Shown here in pieces: positions 18,070-27,039 of a stretch of 64,000 bases of DNA. Numbering within the stretch: the first letter of the stretch is position 1; each line of letters starts with the position of its first letter. The notes beneath the pieces are model-generated. The model was not told where the DNA came from. It saw nothing but the letters and a program-made list of their open reading frames with translations, and ran no database searches. A program made the translations under genes and the position numbers. The stretch comes from Bacteroidetes bacterium B1(2017) (lineage in GTDB: Bacteria > Bacteroidota > Bacteroidia > UKL13-3). The stretch spans positions 124,001 through 188,000 of the forward strand of contig NKJG01000001.1 of the NCBI GenBank assembly GCA_002256395.1, written 5' to 3'.

Positions 18070-20283
18070 TCAGCTTAAATCTACCCTATTTACCGTTATT
18101 AACTCACTTGAATTCTTAATTGCAGCCATAATATTTTCCAATTGACGGGTGTCATGAACCTCTAAAACGATGTTTCCTTCAAACATTCCGGCATTACTAT
18201 TTATGCTAATAGAGCGCATATTAATTTGCAATTGCTTAGAAATAATATCTGTAATAATACTCACAATACCCACGCTGTCAATCCCCGAAACTTTGATTGA
18301 AGACAAGAAGGCTTTTTGATTTAAATTTTGTGAATTGGCCCATTTGGCTTTGATAATTCTATACCCATAATTGCTCATTAAAGCTAAGGCATTGGTGCAC
18401 GATGTTCTATGAATTTTCACCCCCTCTCCTACTGTAATAAAACCAAATATTTCATCACCCGGAATAGGGCTACAACATTTGGCAAAGCCATATTCCATAT
18501 TGGCTTCGTTTTCACTTAAAATTACAGCATCGTTTGGTAAAACAGGTAGCGGCTTCGACTTACTTGGAAGGGGAATTTCGGGCACCTTATTTTTCTCTGC
18601 CAATATTATAGATTCTATATCTAGCTTGGTTCTATCAATCGTTTCATTGGCCAATTGAAAATACAAATCGGTAACAGATTTTAACTTGAAATGCTTCATT
18701 AAAATAGTAAGCGCTTCGGAATTAAAGGCAACTTTTGAATTCTTAAATTTACGCTCCAAAATCTCCTTACCCATTGCCGATTGCTTAAGCCTAATTTGCT
18801 TAAAATACTCCCTAATACGAGACTTGGCTTTCGCTGTAATAACAAACTCCAACCATTCCTCATTAGGCTTTTGCTTACCACTAGAAATAATTTCTACCTG
18901 GTCGCCATTATTCAGGGTATGGTTAAGCGGAACCAATTTATTATTGAGTTTAGCTCCAATACATTTTGTACCTAAATCGCTATGAATATCAAAGGCAAAA
19001 TCGAGTACCGTAGAGCCCGCAGGAAGTTTCTTTAAATCGCCTTTTGGCGTAAACACAAAAATTTCATCCGAGTAAAGTGCGAGTTTAAAATCATCCAAGA
19101 ACTCCATGGCAGTAGAATCTGGACTTTCCAAAATCTCTCTTACTTTAGATAACCAACCTTCTAAACCATGATCTTGCGTTTGGCCTGCTTCTTTATATTT
19201 CCAATGTGCGGCAAATCCCTTCTCGGCAATTTCATCCATGCGTTTGCTTCTAATTTGCACTTCTACCCAACGGCCTTTAGGACCCATAACGGTAGTATGC
19301 AAACTCTCGTACCCGTTGGCCTTTGGCGTACTCACCCAATCGCGCAATCGATCTGGATTTGGAGTATAATGGTCGGTAACAATAGAATACACTTTCCAAC
19401 AATCACTTTTCTCGCTATCCTCCTCTTTTGTATCTACAATAATTCTAATGGCAAACAAATCGTAAACCTCTTCAAAAGTTACGTTTTGCTTTTTCATTTT
19501 ACTCAAAATAGAGTGGATACTTTTAGGCCTACCTTTTATTTCAAATTTGAATCCTTCTTTTTGAATATCTTCTGAAAGTGGGTCAATAAAGTTTCGGATG
19601 TATTTATTACGCTGAATTTTTGTTTCGTTAAGTTTATTCTTAACAAAAATGTAATTCTCGGCTTGAAGGTATTTAGTACTTAAATCTTCTAACTCAGATT
19701 TTAAGGCATATAAACCTAATCTATGAGCCAAAGGAGCGTATACATAAGCTGTTTCAGAAGCAATTTTCAATTGCGATTTAGGGCTCATGCTATCCAAGGT
19801 TCGCATATTATGAAGTCTATCGGCAAGCTTTATTAGAATTACCCTTACATCATCGCTTAGTGTAAGGAGCATTTTCTTGAAGTTCTCGGCCTGTATACTT
19901 CTATCGGGTTGGTCAAATACACCCGATATTTTGGTTAGTCCATCAATAATAATGGCTACCTTATCGCCAAATTGGAGGCGTATTAAGTCGAGGGTAATAT
20001 CTGTATCCTCAACGGTATCGTGCAAAAGTGCACAAATAACGGATGTTACTCCTAAGCCTATTTCCTCGGCGCAAATTTGCGCAACAGCTAAGGGATGTAA
20101 GATATAAGGCTCGCCACTTTTACGACGCATATTTTTGTGCGCCTCTAAAGAAAGCTGGAAAGCTTTTCGTATTAAATCTTTATCTGCTTTGCTAAGATTT
20201 CGGCGAATACTTTTAAGTAAATTGCCGTAGGCCTTAACGATAACTTTATTTTCTAATTCTAAATCAATTTCTTTGGTACCCAT
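18070..20283 (-). CDS. rel: Bifunctional (p)ppGpp synthetase/hydrolase, Rel/SpoT type
   Basis: Controls the stringent response by making and degrading (p)ppGpp. 737 residues: HD hydrolase domain (H63; HDTVED at 88-93; later LADRLHNMRT), synthetase domain (YDLFAIRIIVD, YESLHTT at 325-331, EVQIRS), TGS domain (about 406-468), helical/zinc-finger region with CC near the GFAKCCSPIPGDE motif, and a C-terminal ACT domain. The hydrolase signature residues are intact, so it is bifunctional; RLRDWVS stands where RFKDYI is usual, closer to bifunctional Rel than to monofunctional RelA. Single gene with its own promoter. Confidence 0.95.
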   Translation of the reverse strand: MGTKEIDLELENKVIVKAYGNLLKSIRRNLSKADKDLIRKAFQLSLEAHKNMRRKSGEPYILHPLAVAQICAEEIGLGVTSVICALLHDTVEDTDITLDLIRLQFGDKVAIIIDGLTKISGVFDQPDRSIQAENFKKMLLTLSDDVRVILIKLADRLHNMRTLDSMSPKSQLKIASETAYVYAPLAHRLGLYALKSELEDLSTKYLQAENYIFVKNKLNETKIQRNKYIRNFIDPLSEDIQKEGFKFEIKGRPKSIHSILSKMKKQNVTFEEVYDLFAIRIIVDTKEEDSEKSDCWKVYSIVTDHYTPNPDRLRDWVSTPKANGYESLHTTVMGPKGRWVEVQIRSKRMDEIAEKGFAAHWKYKEAGQTQDHGLEGWLSKVREILESPDSTAMEFLDDFKLALYSDEIFVFTPKGDLKKLPAGSTVLDFAFDIHSDLGTKCIGAKLNNKLVPLNHTLNNGDQVEIISSGKQKPNEEWLEFVITAKAKSRIREYFKQIRLKQSAMGKEILERKFKNSKVAFNSEALTILMKHFKLKSVTDLYFQLANETIDRTKLDIESIILAEKNKVPEIPLPSKSKPLPVLPNDAVILSENEANMEYGFAKCCSPIPGDEIFGFITVGEGVKIHRTSCTNALALMSNYGYRIIKAKWANSQNLNQKAFLSSIKVSGIDSVGIVSIITDIISKQLQINMRSISINSNAGMFEGNIVLEVHDTRQLENIMAAIKNSSELITVNRVDLS

Positions 20284-20336
20284 GTATAAAACCTATTCTG
20301 GCTCAAATTACGTGTTTTTTTGTGATTGACGGAGCC

Positions 20337-20344
20337 CAAAAATA
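20337..20344 (-). promoter_or_regulatory. TAnnTTTG -7 box of rel
   Basis: TATTTTTG on the minus strand, 53 bases upstream of the rel ATG. No convincing -33 element. Confidence 0.4.
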
Positions 20345-20482
20345 GAAAGTTCAAGTATATTTTCAGGGTGTTATGGACCGAACCTAACAAGGCAACAACA
20401 CATTATTAAACTGACAATCAACACTATTAATCATTTTTTCTTTATAAAGTAGAGATTAAAAACAAACCTTAAAGAAAAGAAT

Positions 20483-20490
20483 TATATTTG
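20483..20490 (+). promoter_or_regulatory. TAnnTTTG -7 box of tRNA-Leu
   Basis: TATATTTG followed by CATCCC, 20 bases before the mature tRNA. The tRNA-Asn promoter of this window carries the same TTGCATCCC continuation. The -33 element is not clear. The rest of the 20284-20703 gap holds the tRNA, its terminator and the rel promoter; I see nothing else there. Confidence 0.6.
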
Positions 20491-20510
20491 CATCCCTTTT
20501 TAAGGAAAAG

Positions 20511-20592
20511 GCGCATGTGGCGTAATTGGTAGCCGTGCCAGACTTAGGATCTGGTGCCGAGAGGCGTGGGGGTTCGAGTCCCTCCATGCGCA
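20511..20592 (+). tRNA. tRNA-Leu(UAG)
   Basis: Full cloverleaf: acceptor GCGCATG/CATGCGC, anticodon stem CCAGA/TCTGG around CTTAGGA (anticodon TAG, reads CUA), a long class-II variable arm, T-loop TTCGAGT. CCA is not encoded. Confidence 0.97.
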
Positions 20593-20626
20593 CAAAAAAT
20601 GAGAGAATCGTTTAACCACGGTTCAA

Positions 20627-20662
20627 AATAAATAAGACTGACCCGTGTCAGTCTTATTTATT
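20627..20662 (+). terminator. Terminator after tRNA-Leu
   Basis: Sixteen-base-pair uninterrupted stem (20627-20642 with 20647-20662), AAGACTGAC/GTCAGTCTT at its core, with the 4-base loop CCGT and an AT-rich base. It ends the tRNA transcript 34 bases downstream and lies 41 bases before tig. Confidence 0.8.
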
Positions 20663-20703
20663 ATTAGCGTATTTGAAAAAAAAGAGCTGAAAAACTAAAA
20701 GCG

Positions 20704-22119
20704 ATGAACGTTACATTCGAAAAAAAAGATGCTTTAAACGGAACAATTTCTGTGAGCATTGCCAAAGAAGATTACCTTTCTAGTTACGAGAAAAAACTAA
20801 AGGATTATGGTAAAAAAGCCAATATCCCTGGGTTTAGAGCTGGACATGCTCCAAAAAGCATGATTGAGAAAATGGTTGGAAACAGCTTGCTTCTTGAAGA
20901 AATTAACGGTTTAGCTAGCAAAGGTTTATTTGATTATATCGATGCCAATAAATTAAACGTGTTGGGTCAGCCTTTATTAACTGAAGATACTAAGATTGAC
21001 GAATTAACGAAAGAAGCTAACTATACCTTTAATTTTGATTTAGGATTAACTCCAGAAATTGAATTAAATATTAGCAGCGCCGATACCTTTACCAAATATG
21101 CAGCTACCATTAGCGATAGCATGATTGATGAAGAAATTGACAGAATGAAAAAACGTTTTGGCAATTTAACAGATGTTGATTCAGTAGAAGCAAACGACAT
21201 GATTTATGTTGCTTTAACTGAATTAGCAGAAAATGGCGAAGTATTAGATGGTGGCGTTTCTGCCGATAATGTACCTGTTGCAATTAATACTATTAAAAAC
21301 GAAGATTTATCAAAAGAATTAATTGGTAAATCAAAAGGTGCTCAATTAAACATCAACGTTTTTGCTTTGTTTAATAACGACGAAAGCGAAATGGGTCATG
21401 CCCTTGGAATTCAAAAACAAACTGTTGCCGATTTAAGCCCAAGCTTTAGCTTAACCTTAAAAGAAATTAAGAGAACAGAAACAGCAGAATTGAACCAAGA
21501 TTTCTTCGATAAAATTTATGGTAAAGATGCTGTTACAACTGAAGCTGAATTGAGAGAAAAAATCTCTGCCGAATTAAGCGGATATTTTAACCAACAAGCA
21601 CAACATTTATTAGAGCACGAGTTATTTGATACCTTAGTTGCTAAACATAATATTGAATTGCCAAACGAATTTTTGAAGCGTTGGTTATTGGATAGATATG
21701 CGGATAAATTTACAGCTGAGAACATAGATGAAGCGTATATTCCAGAAGCAAACTATTTGAAGAATCATATTTTAGAAGAGAAAATTTTAATGGTAAACAA
21801 CATTAAAATTGAAGAGTCTGAAATTAGAGATGCAGCTGTAGCTTACACCCAACAAATGTTTGGAGCTTATGGCAACCAAGGTTTGAGCGAAGAATTAATT
21901 ATGAGCATTGTTGAGCCTCAATTAAAGAAAGAGGATTTCAGAAGCCGCATGATTAATATGGCCGTTAAAGAAAAAGTAAATGCCTATATCTTAGGTTTAA
22001 TAACTATTGAAACCAAAGAAGTTTCATCTGAAGAGTTCTATAAAATTATGGAAGCGCATAATAGCAAACACCATAACCACGCGCACAACCACGGTGCCGA
22101 AGAAGCAGAAATGTTTTAA
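20704..22119 (+). CDS. tig: Trigger factor
   Basis: Ribosome-associated chaperone for nascent chains. 471 residues. The N-terminal ribosome-binding domain has the family signature (IPGFRAGHAPKSMIEK, the GFRxGxxP loop at about residues 42-49). The middle part (about 150-240) corresponds to the FKBP-like domain, but the usual active-site aromatics are hard to recognise, so isomerase activity is doubtful. The C-terminal helical arms follow. The extreme C-terminus is His-rich: HNSKHHNHAHNHG then acidic residues, possibly metal binding. Monocistronic, ended by a strong terminator. Confidence 0.92.
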   Translation: MNVTFEKKDALNGTISVSIAKEDYLSSYEKKLKDYGKKANIPGFRAGHAPKSMIEKMVGNSLLLEEINGLASKGLFDYIDANKLNVLGQPLLTEDTKIDELTKEANYTFNFDLGLTPEIELNISSADTFTKYAATISDSMIDEEIDRMKKRFGNLTDVDSVEANDMIYVALTELAENGEVLDGGVSADNVPVAINTIKNEDLSKELIGKSKGAQLNINVFALFNNDESEMGHALGIQKQTVADLSPSFSLTLKEIKRTETAELNQDFFDKIYGKDAVTTEAELREKISAELSGYFNQQAQHLLEHELFDTLVAKHNIELPNEFLKRWLLDRYADKFTAENIDEAYIPEANYLKNHILEEKILMVNNIKIEESEIRDAAVAYTQQMFGAYGNQGLSEELIMSIVEPQLKKEDFRSRMINMAVKEKVNAYILGLITIETKEVSSEEFYKIMEAHNSKHHNHAHNHGAEEAEMF

Positions 22120-22140
22120 TTAGAACCAATTACTATTTAT

Positions 22141-22179
22141 AAAAAGCCCGCTTCAAACTATTTGAGGCGGGCTTTTTTT
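22141..22179. terminator. Bidirectional terminator between tig and the desaturase gene
   Basis: AAAAAGCCCGC arm and GCGGGCTTTTT arm extended by TTCAAA/TTTGA: a 17-bp stem with one wobble, loop CTA, A- and T-runs at the two sides. Serves both convergent genes. Confidence 0.93.
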
Positions 22180-22180
22180 G

Positions 22181-23164
22181 TTAGGCTAATATCCAACCAA
22201 ACTTGTGCTCTACTTTAGGTGTGGCGGCACGTTCGGCAATTCTTGTTAATCTATCGGGTAAGGCAAGTAAATAATCTCTGGCCTTTTCGCCATTTTCTTT
22301 CAGGCCATTAATGTTTTCTATTTGCCAGTTGCCAATTACTTCTCTTAAAATATCAATATAATCCATAGAAGTATAAACACCCAAACGAGTAGCGGCATCG
22401 CTAAAGTTAGAGAAGGTATTTAATTTACCACCTAATTCGCGCATGCATTGGGCTGGCATTACTATTTTCTTGCGCATCATATCTTCAAAGGCAAGCATCA
22501 TTTCATTTGGATCGAGTTCAAAAATACGCGTTACAAAATTTTGGTAAGCACGCGCATGTCTAGCTTCATCGGCAGCTACTAGGCCACATAATTTTGATAA
22601 TAAATTATTGCCATCTTTCTTGGCCAAGGTGGCCACGCGGCGGTGACTAATATTAGTGGCTAATTCTTGAAAACTGGTATACACAAAATTTCTGTACGGA
22701 TCGTTGCCGGCCATATTATTAAAGCCATCGGCAATAAGGTATTGGGTACTCGCTTCAAACTCGCGCATGTTTACGCGGCCGCACAGGTATAAATAACGGT
22801 TAAGTACATCACCATGACGGTTTTCTTCGGCTGCCCAACTGCGCATCCATTTCATCCAACCATTATTATTTTGTTGATCTACACCAACTAGGTTTGACAA
22901 CCAACTTTCGTAGGTAGGAAGAGCTTCTTCGGTAATAGTATCGGCAACCAACACTACCATTAAATCATACGAATGGTTTAATGCTTCTTCTTGAATAGAT
23001 TTTAAATCGGCTACAAAGGTAGAATCTGAGGTAAGTGGCAAAAGCTCTGAGGCTTGCCAGTTAGTTTCAATAGGTTTTAAATACTCCTGGGCAATTGCTT
23101 CAACATCACGCCCAATAAAATTCATTACTTCGCTTCTTTCTGGTCCAATTGGTTGATTTGTCAT
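22181..23164 (-). CDS. Acyl-ACP desaturase (soluble di-iron)
   Basis: Introduces a cis double bond into acyl-ACP, using O2 and reduced ferredoxin. 327 residues, helical, no membrane segment. Two di-iron ligand motifs: EENRHG (E113, E114, H117) and DEARHA (E200, H203), the stearoyl-ACP desaturase (FA_desaturase_2) pattern. The bond position cannot be read from the sequence. Points to an organism that meets oxygen. Single gene, convergent with tig. Confidence 0.9.
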   Translation of the reverse strand: MTNQPIGPERSEVMNFIGRDVEAIAQEYLKPIETNWQASELLPLTSDSTFVADLKSIQEEALNHSYDLMVVLVADTITEEALPTYESWLSNLVGVDQQNNNGWMKWMRSWAAEENRHGDVLNRYLYLCGRVNMREFEASTQYLIADGFNNMAGNDPYRNFVYTSFQELATNISHRRVATLAKKDGNNLLSKLCGLVAADEARHARAYQNFVTRIFELDPNEMMLAFEDMMRKKIVMPAQCMRELGGKLNTFSNFSDAATRLGVYTSMDYIDILREVIGNWQIENINGLKENGEKARDYLLALPDRLTRIAERAATPKVEHKFGWILA

Positions 23165-23202
23165 AAGCTCCGAAGGTAAAAAAAAAGTTTCAAAAATCAG
23201 TC

Positions 23203-23210
23203 TACCTTTG
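23203..23210 (+). promoter_or_regulatory. TAnnTTTG -7 box of the TatD-family gene
   Basis: TACCTTTG, 14 bases before the TTG start codon at 23225. No clear -33 partner. Confidence 0.5.
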
Positions 23211-23224
23211 TTTTTTTAACGCAA

Positions 23225-23890
23225 TTGGGAAATAACTTTACATATTATAATTGCCACAGCCACCGAAAACCCTTGGTTGAAGGCGAGCAATGTATTCGCA
23301 ATGCTTTTTTAACACCTCCAATTTCTAGTAATTTAACTTATAAATTAAGCATAGGTTTACACCCATGGTTTGTTGAGAAAGAAACGGAAGAAAGTTTAAA
23401 TGCAAAACTAATTAAGTCACTTGAAAACCCCAATATAGTAGCTATTGGTGAAATTGGTTTAGATAAATTAGCTCCAAATTTAGCCTTACAAGAACGATAC
23501 TTTTCTATTCAAAAAGAATTTGCCCTAGCTAATAATTTACCCCTCATTATCCATCAAGTTAGGGTGGCAGCAGAGTTAGGTTCGAACCTAAAAAACCATA
23601 CTGGCAAGGTTGTATTGCATGGATTTACTGGACATTTGCAGGTATGGGAACACTTAAATAAAAACCAAAACACCTATGTTTCCATAGGTGCAGCTATACT
23701 AAAAGAAAACCCAAAATTGGTTCAAACCGTACAAGAATTACCTGCAAACTTTTTATTGCTTGAAACAGATACCTCAAACAAAACTATAGACCAAGTTTAC
23801 AATAAAATTGCCGAGATAAAACAATGTAGCATGAAAGAATTATGCCAACAAGTAGAACAAAATTTCAAGGCGGTTTTCACTAAGTATTAA
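23225..23890 (+). CDS. TatD-family metal-dependent hydrolase
   Basis: 221 residues, somewhat shorter than typical TatD (about 255). Metal-ligand motifs of the TatD nuclease/amidohydrolase barrel are all present: HSH in NCHSHRK, GEIGLDK (Glu), IIHQVR (His), LHGFTG (His) and ETDTS (Asp). Predicted cytoplasmic deoxyribonuclease or other phosphodiesterase. The only start near the N-terminal motif is TTG at 23225, consistent with the promoter box before it. Overlaps the convergent YqgE-type gene by 4 bases. Confidence 0.85.
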   Translation: MGNNFTYYNCHSHRKPLVEGEQCIRNAFLTPPISSNLTYKLSIGLHPWFVEKETEESLNAKLIKSLENPNIVAIGEIGLDKLAPNLALQERYFSIQKEFALANNLPLIIHQVRVAAELGSNLKNHTGKVVLHGFTGHLQVWEHLNKNQNTYVSIGAAILKENPKLVQTVQELPANFLLLETDTSNKTIDQVYNKIAEIKQCSMKELCQQVEQNFKAVFTKY

Positions 23891-24462
23891 TTCCAAGAAT
23901 AATCATCGGGAGAGTTTGCTAAATAGGCAAAATCATCTCCTAGCATTCGCACACAGGTAGGCCACATTTGCTCCAAATCGTGACTAAAAACAAGGTTGGC
24001 ATCTAGGTTTGTGAGCCACCAAGCTTTTTGTTCTATCTCGCTTGTGAGTTGCCCTTCGCCCCATCCACTATAGCCAATAAAGAATTTAAAATCGTCTTTT
24101 TTAGCGAGGCCATTTTTAATAAGGATATTAATTTTTTCTATATCGCCTCCCCAATAAACACCCTCCGAAATAGGTAAAGAATCGTCGATATGCAAACCAG
24201 CGCGGTGAATAAAATGGAGCGTATTTTGCTCCACTGGGCCACCGTAAAAAACAGGGAAATTTTCGGTTAGCAAATCTGGAATTATTTCATCTGTGGTTTG
24301 GGTCAATAATTTATTAAGAATAAAGCCAACGCTGCCTTGCTCTTCGTGTTCGCATAACAACACAACACTTTTTTTAAAATTAGGATCCGACAAAAAAGGC
24401 TCACTTAAGAGCAATTGTCCGCCATGGGGAGTAAAATTAAATTGCTTATTGAAAATCTCCAT
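23887..24462 (-). CDS. YqgE/AlgH-family protein
   Basis: 191 residues, the usual length of the UPF0301 (YqgE/AlgH) family. Family signatures: GGQLLLSEPFLSDPNF, VVLLCEHEEQGSVGFILNK, YYGGPVEQ-like FYGGPVEQ, FFIGYSGWGEGQLTSEI, AWWL. AlgH is linked to alginate regulation in Pseudomonas, but the molecular function is unknown. Alone on its strand. Confidence 0.92.
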   Translation of the reverse strand: MEIFNKQFNFTPHGGQLLLSEPFLSDPNFKKSVVLLCEHEEQGSVGFILNKLLTQTTDEIIPDLLTENFPVFYGGPVEQNTLHFIHRAGLHIDDSLPISEGVYWGGDIEKINILIKNGLAKKDDFKFFIGYSGWGEGQLTSEIEQKAWWLTNLDANLVFSHDLEQMWPTCVRMLGDDFAYLANSPDDYSWN

Positions 24463-24584
24463 ATACTAGCAATCTATTCAATTTGAAGAAGGCTTTTTCT
24501 ACATTTTATTAACGTGACTAAAATAAGTCATGAAGAGTTCAAAATATATTGATGAAAATCAGTAATCCATAAAAATAATAGTTG

Positions 24585-24592
24585 TAGTTTTG
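24585..24592 (+). promoter_or_regulatory. TAnnTTTG -7 box of pdxH
   Basis: TAGTTTTG, 17 bases before the pdxH ATG. No good -33 at the expected spacing. Confidence 0.5.
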
Positions 24593-24609
24593 AATATAAA
24601 GCTATAGGT

Positions 24610-25260
24610 ATGATAAGCAATAAAACAATTGCCTCAATTAGGCAAGATTATACGTTGAAACAGTTTGATGAAAGCCATTTAGTGAGCGATCCAATGGAAC
24701 AGTTTAAAGTTTGGTTTAAAGAGGCTGTTGATGCTGAAGTAATGGAACCCAATGCCATGACTTTGGCCACCACAAAATACGATGGCAAGCCAACAGCACG
24801 TGTTGTTTTATTAAAAGCTTTGGAACCAAAAGGATTTGTATTTTTTACCAATTACGATAGCAATAAAGGCAAGCAAATTCATAGAAACCCTTATGGAGCT
24901 TTAGTATTCTTTTGGCCCGAATTGCAAAGACAGGTTAGAATTGAAGGAATAATAGTTAAGAATACAGAAGCAGATTCGGATGAATATTTCTATTCTCGGC
25001 CTATTGAAAGCCAGATTGGTGCCCATGCCTCGCCGCAAAGCTCACCCATTGAAAGTAGAACAGAATTAGAAGAAAACTACAAACGCTTGCAAGAAATATT
25101 TAAAACAGAGCCCTTAATAAGACCACGTCATTGGGGAGGATTTGTACTAGAGCCTACCCTTTACGAATTCTGGCAAGGCAGAAGCAGCAGGCTTCACGAC
25201 AGATTTCAGTTTTCACAAAACGAAGAAGGTAAATGGCTGTCTGTTAGACTAGCACCGTAA
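24610..25260 (+). CDS. pdxH: Pyridoxamine/pyridoxine 5'-phosphate oxidase
   Basis: FMN enzyme that oxidises pyridoxine or pyridoxamine 5'-phosphate to PLP with O2; last step after PdxJ. 216 residues, full length. Landmarks: DPMEQFKVWF, MTLATTKYDGKPTARVVLLK, FVFFTNYDSNKGKQI, GALVFFWPELQRQVRIEG, SRPIESQIGAHAS-QSS, and the C-terminal FWQGRSSRLHDR. No operon partner is evident. Confidence 0.96.
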   Translation: MISNKTIASIRQDYTLKQFDESHLVSDPMEQFKVWFKEAVDAEVMEPNAMTLATTKYDGKPTARVVLLKALEPKGFVFFTNYDSNKGKQIHRNPYGALVFFWPELQRQVRIEGIIVKNTEADSDEYFYSRPIESQIGAHASPQSSPIESRTELEENYKRLQEIFKTEPLIRPRHWGGFVLEPTLYEFWQGRSSRLHDRFQFSQNEEGKWLSVRLAP

Positions 25261-25344
25261 TAACTTGGTAAGGTTTTATTGGATATTTCTACATTGGCTT
25301 GCATATTAATATTAAATTAATAAATTGCGTTAAAGCACGTAATA

Positions 25345-26457
25345 ATGATAAGCACTATCTTAGCCATTGTAAGTTCATTCCTGATAGCCATTTTTGCTAT
25401 CCCTTCTATTATTACGGTAGCTAAACTTAAGAATTTATATGATAAGCCTGAAGAGCGTAAAATTCATACACTTAAAATTCCAAGGCTTGGTGGGTTAGCC
25501 ATTTTTGTTGCCTTTTCTTTATCTGTTTTGTTATTTGGCGATTTCACAGGAATTCCTGGTGCAAAATTTATTGGTGCTGCTTTAATTATGTTATTCTTTA
25601 GTGGTTTAAAAGATGATATTATTATCTTATCTCCAATTAAAAAACTATACACTCAACTTGTTTCGGCCGCCCTTGTTACTACGTTTACAGGCATACGCAT
25701 TAGTGATTTGCATGGCGTTTTTGGCATAAATGAAATACCCTTTATTGCCAGCATTGCTTTGAGTATGTTTATGATTATTGTTATTACAAATTCAATTAAT
25801 TTGATAGACGGGGTAGATGGTTTGGCAGGAAGCTTAACCCTTATAATGAGTTTAACATTTGGTTATTTCTTCTATCTAGGCGACGACAATAGTTGGATGC
25901 TTATTTCTTTAGCATTAGCAGGTGGAATCTTAGGATTTTTATTCTTTAATTTTAGTCCTGCCAAAATATTTATGGGCGATGCTGGATCCTTAACGGTTGG
26001 CTTTTTACTATCCTTATTTACCTTACATTTTATTGAATCAAATTCTCCAACATTAGGTTCATTTACAAGATTAAAATCGGCACCAGGCATAGCTTTAGCA
26101 ACTTTAATTGTTCCCTTGTACGACACATTAAGGGTTTTTATATTAAGAACCGTAAACAGAACCTCACCCTTTAAGGCAGATAAAAACCACCTACATCATT
26201 GGTTAATAAAAAATGGTCAATCGCATAAGCAAGTGGCCCTAATTTTAACCTTGGTAAATGTGTTGTTTATAGGAATTGCTTATGCCATTAAAGACAATCC
26301 TGCATATATGGTAATGATTATTATAGGTAGCATTGCCTTAGTTGTTGGTCAGTTGCCAATTTACTTTTATCGTCATCGTATTTCAGATATTGAGGCCGAT
26401 GAAGATGTACAAGAAGAGATTGATCAAAGTTTATTTTCGGGTCAGCTTAAGAAGTAA
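25345..26457 (+). CDS. WecA/TagO-type undecaprenyl-phosphate HexNAc-1-P transferase
   Basis: Polytopic membrane enzyme (about 10-11 helices, 370 residues) of the MraY/WecA family. It transfers a HexNAc-1-phosphate, usually GlcNAc, to undecaprenyl phosphate to start a polysaccharide repeat. Motifs: KIHTLKIPRLGG, NSINLIDGVDGLAG (aspartates), IFMGDAGSL, and DKNHLHHWLI, the HxHH loop that sets WecA-like enzymes apart from MraY. It lies 2.2 kb from the polysaccharide operon, which lacks its own initiating transferase, so it is a good candidate initiator for that pathway (inference). Confidence 0.88.
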   Translation: MISTILAIVSSFLIAIFAIPSIITVAKLKNLYDKPEERKIHTLKIPRLGGLAIFVAFSLSVLLFGDFTGIPGAKFIGAALIMLFFSGLKDDIIILSPIKKLYTQLVSAALVTTFTGIRISDLHGVFGINEIPFIASIALSMFMIIVITNSINLIDGVDGLAGSLTLIMSLTFGYFFYLGDDNSWMLISLALAGGILGFLFFNFSPAKIFMGDAGSLTVGFLLSLFTLHFIESNSPTLGSFTRLKSAPGIALATLIVPLYDTLRVFILRTVNRTSPFKADKNHLHHWLIKNGQSHKQVALILTLVNVLFIGIAYAIKDNPAYMVMIIIGSIALVVGQLPIYFYRHRISDIEADEDVQEEIDQSLFSGQLKK

Positions 26458-27039
26458 TTAAGCAAGCTCCACTTTTAAAAATTCTAGCATTTTTTGAAAC
26501 GCCTTAGCTCGATGGCTAATAGCATTTTTTTCGGCAAGTTCCATTTCTGCCAAGTTTCGGTTTGAACCTAGGGGTCGAAAAATGGGATCATACCCAAATC
26601 CTTTTTCTCCCTTTATTTCTGTGGTAATTTCTCCTTCAAGGACACCTTCAAAATAATGTGTTTGGCCTTTCCAAAACAAACAAATAACCGTAACAAATTT
26701 TGCCTTTCTATTTTCAACAAACTCTAAGGCATTTAACAATTTGGCATTGTTCTTTTGGCTATTATTTTCGGGACCAGCATACCTGGCACTATACACGCCA
26801 GGCTGGCCATTTAAGGCATCGACTAATAAACCTGTATCATCGGCAAAACAATTTTGGGAGCTATGCAAAAAAATAGTATTTGCTTTAATAAAAGCATTTT
26901 CGTTAAGTGTTGAACCGCTTTCAATAATTTCTTGAGTATAGCCAATATCTGATAAGGAAGAAACCGTAACTAAGCCTGTTAATAAGGCCGAAATTTCCTT
27001 CGTTTTATTCGCGTTATGAGAAGCAAAAATTAGATTCAT
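26458..27039 (-). CDS. rdgB: XTP/dITP pyrophosphatase (RdgB/HAM1)
   Basis: House-cleaning enzyme that hydrolyses non-canonical purine NTPs to NMPs. 193 residues. Signatures: IFASHNANKTKEI, ADDTGLLVDALNGQPGVYSARYAG, GEKGFGYDPIF, ELAEKNAISHRAKA. The ATG overlaps the TAA of the upstream gene by one base (TAATG), so the two are translationally coupled. Confidence 0.95.
   Translation of the reverse strand: MNLIFASHNANKTKEISALLTGLVTVSSLSDIGYTQEIIESGSTLNENAFIKANTIFLHSSQNCFADDTGLLVDALNGQPGVYSARYAGPENNSQKNNAKLLNALEFVENRKAKFVTVICLFWKGQTHYFEGVLEGEITTEIKGEKGFGYDPIFRPLGSNRNLAEMELAEKNAISHRAKAFQKMLEFLKVELA

Noticed and set aside
24463..24609. Small gene between the YqgE-type gene and pdxH
   Set aside because: No frame of useful length; the stretch is AT-rich and holds only the pdxH promoter box.
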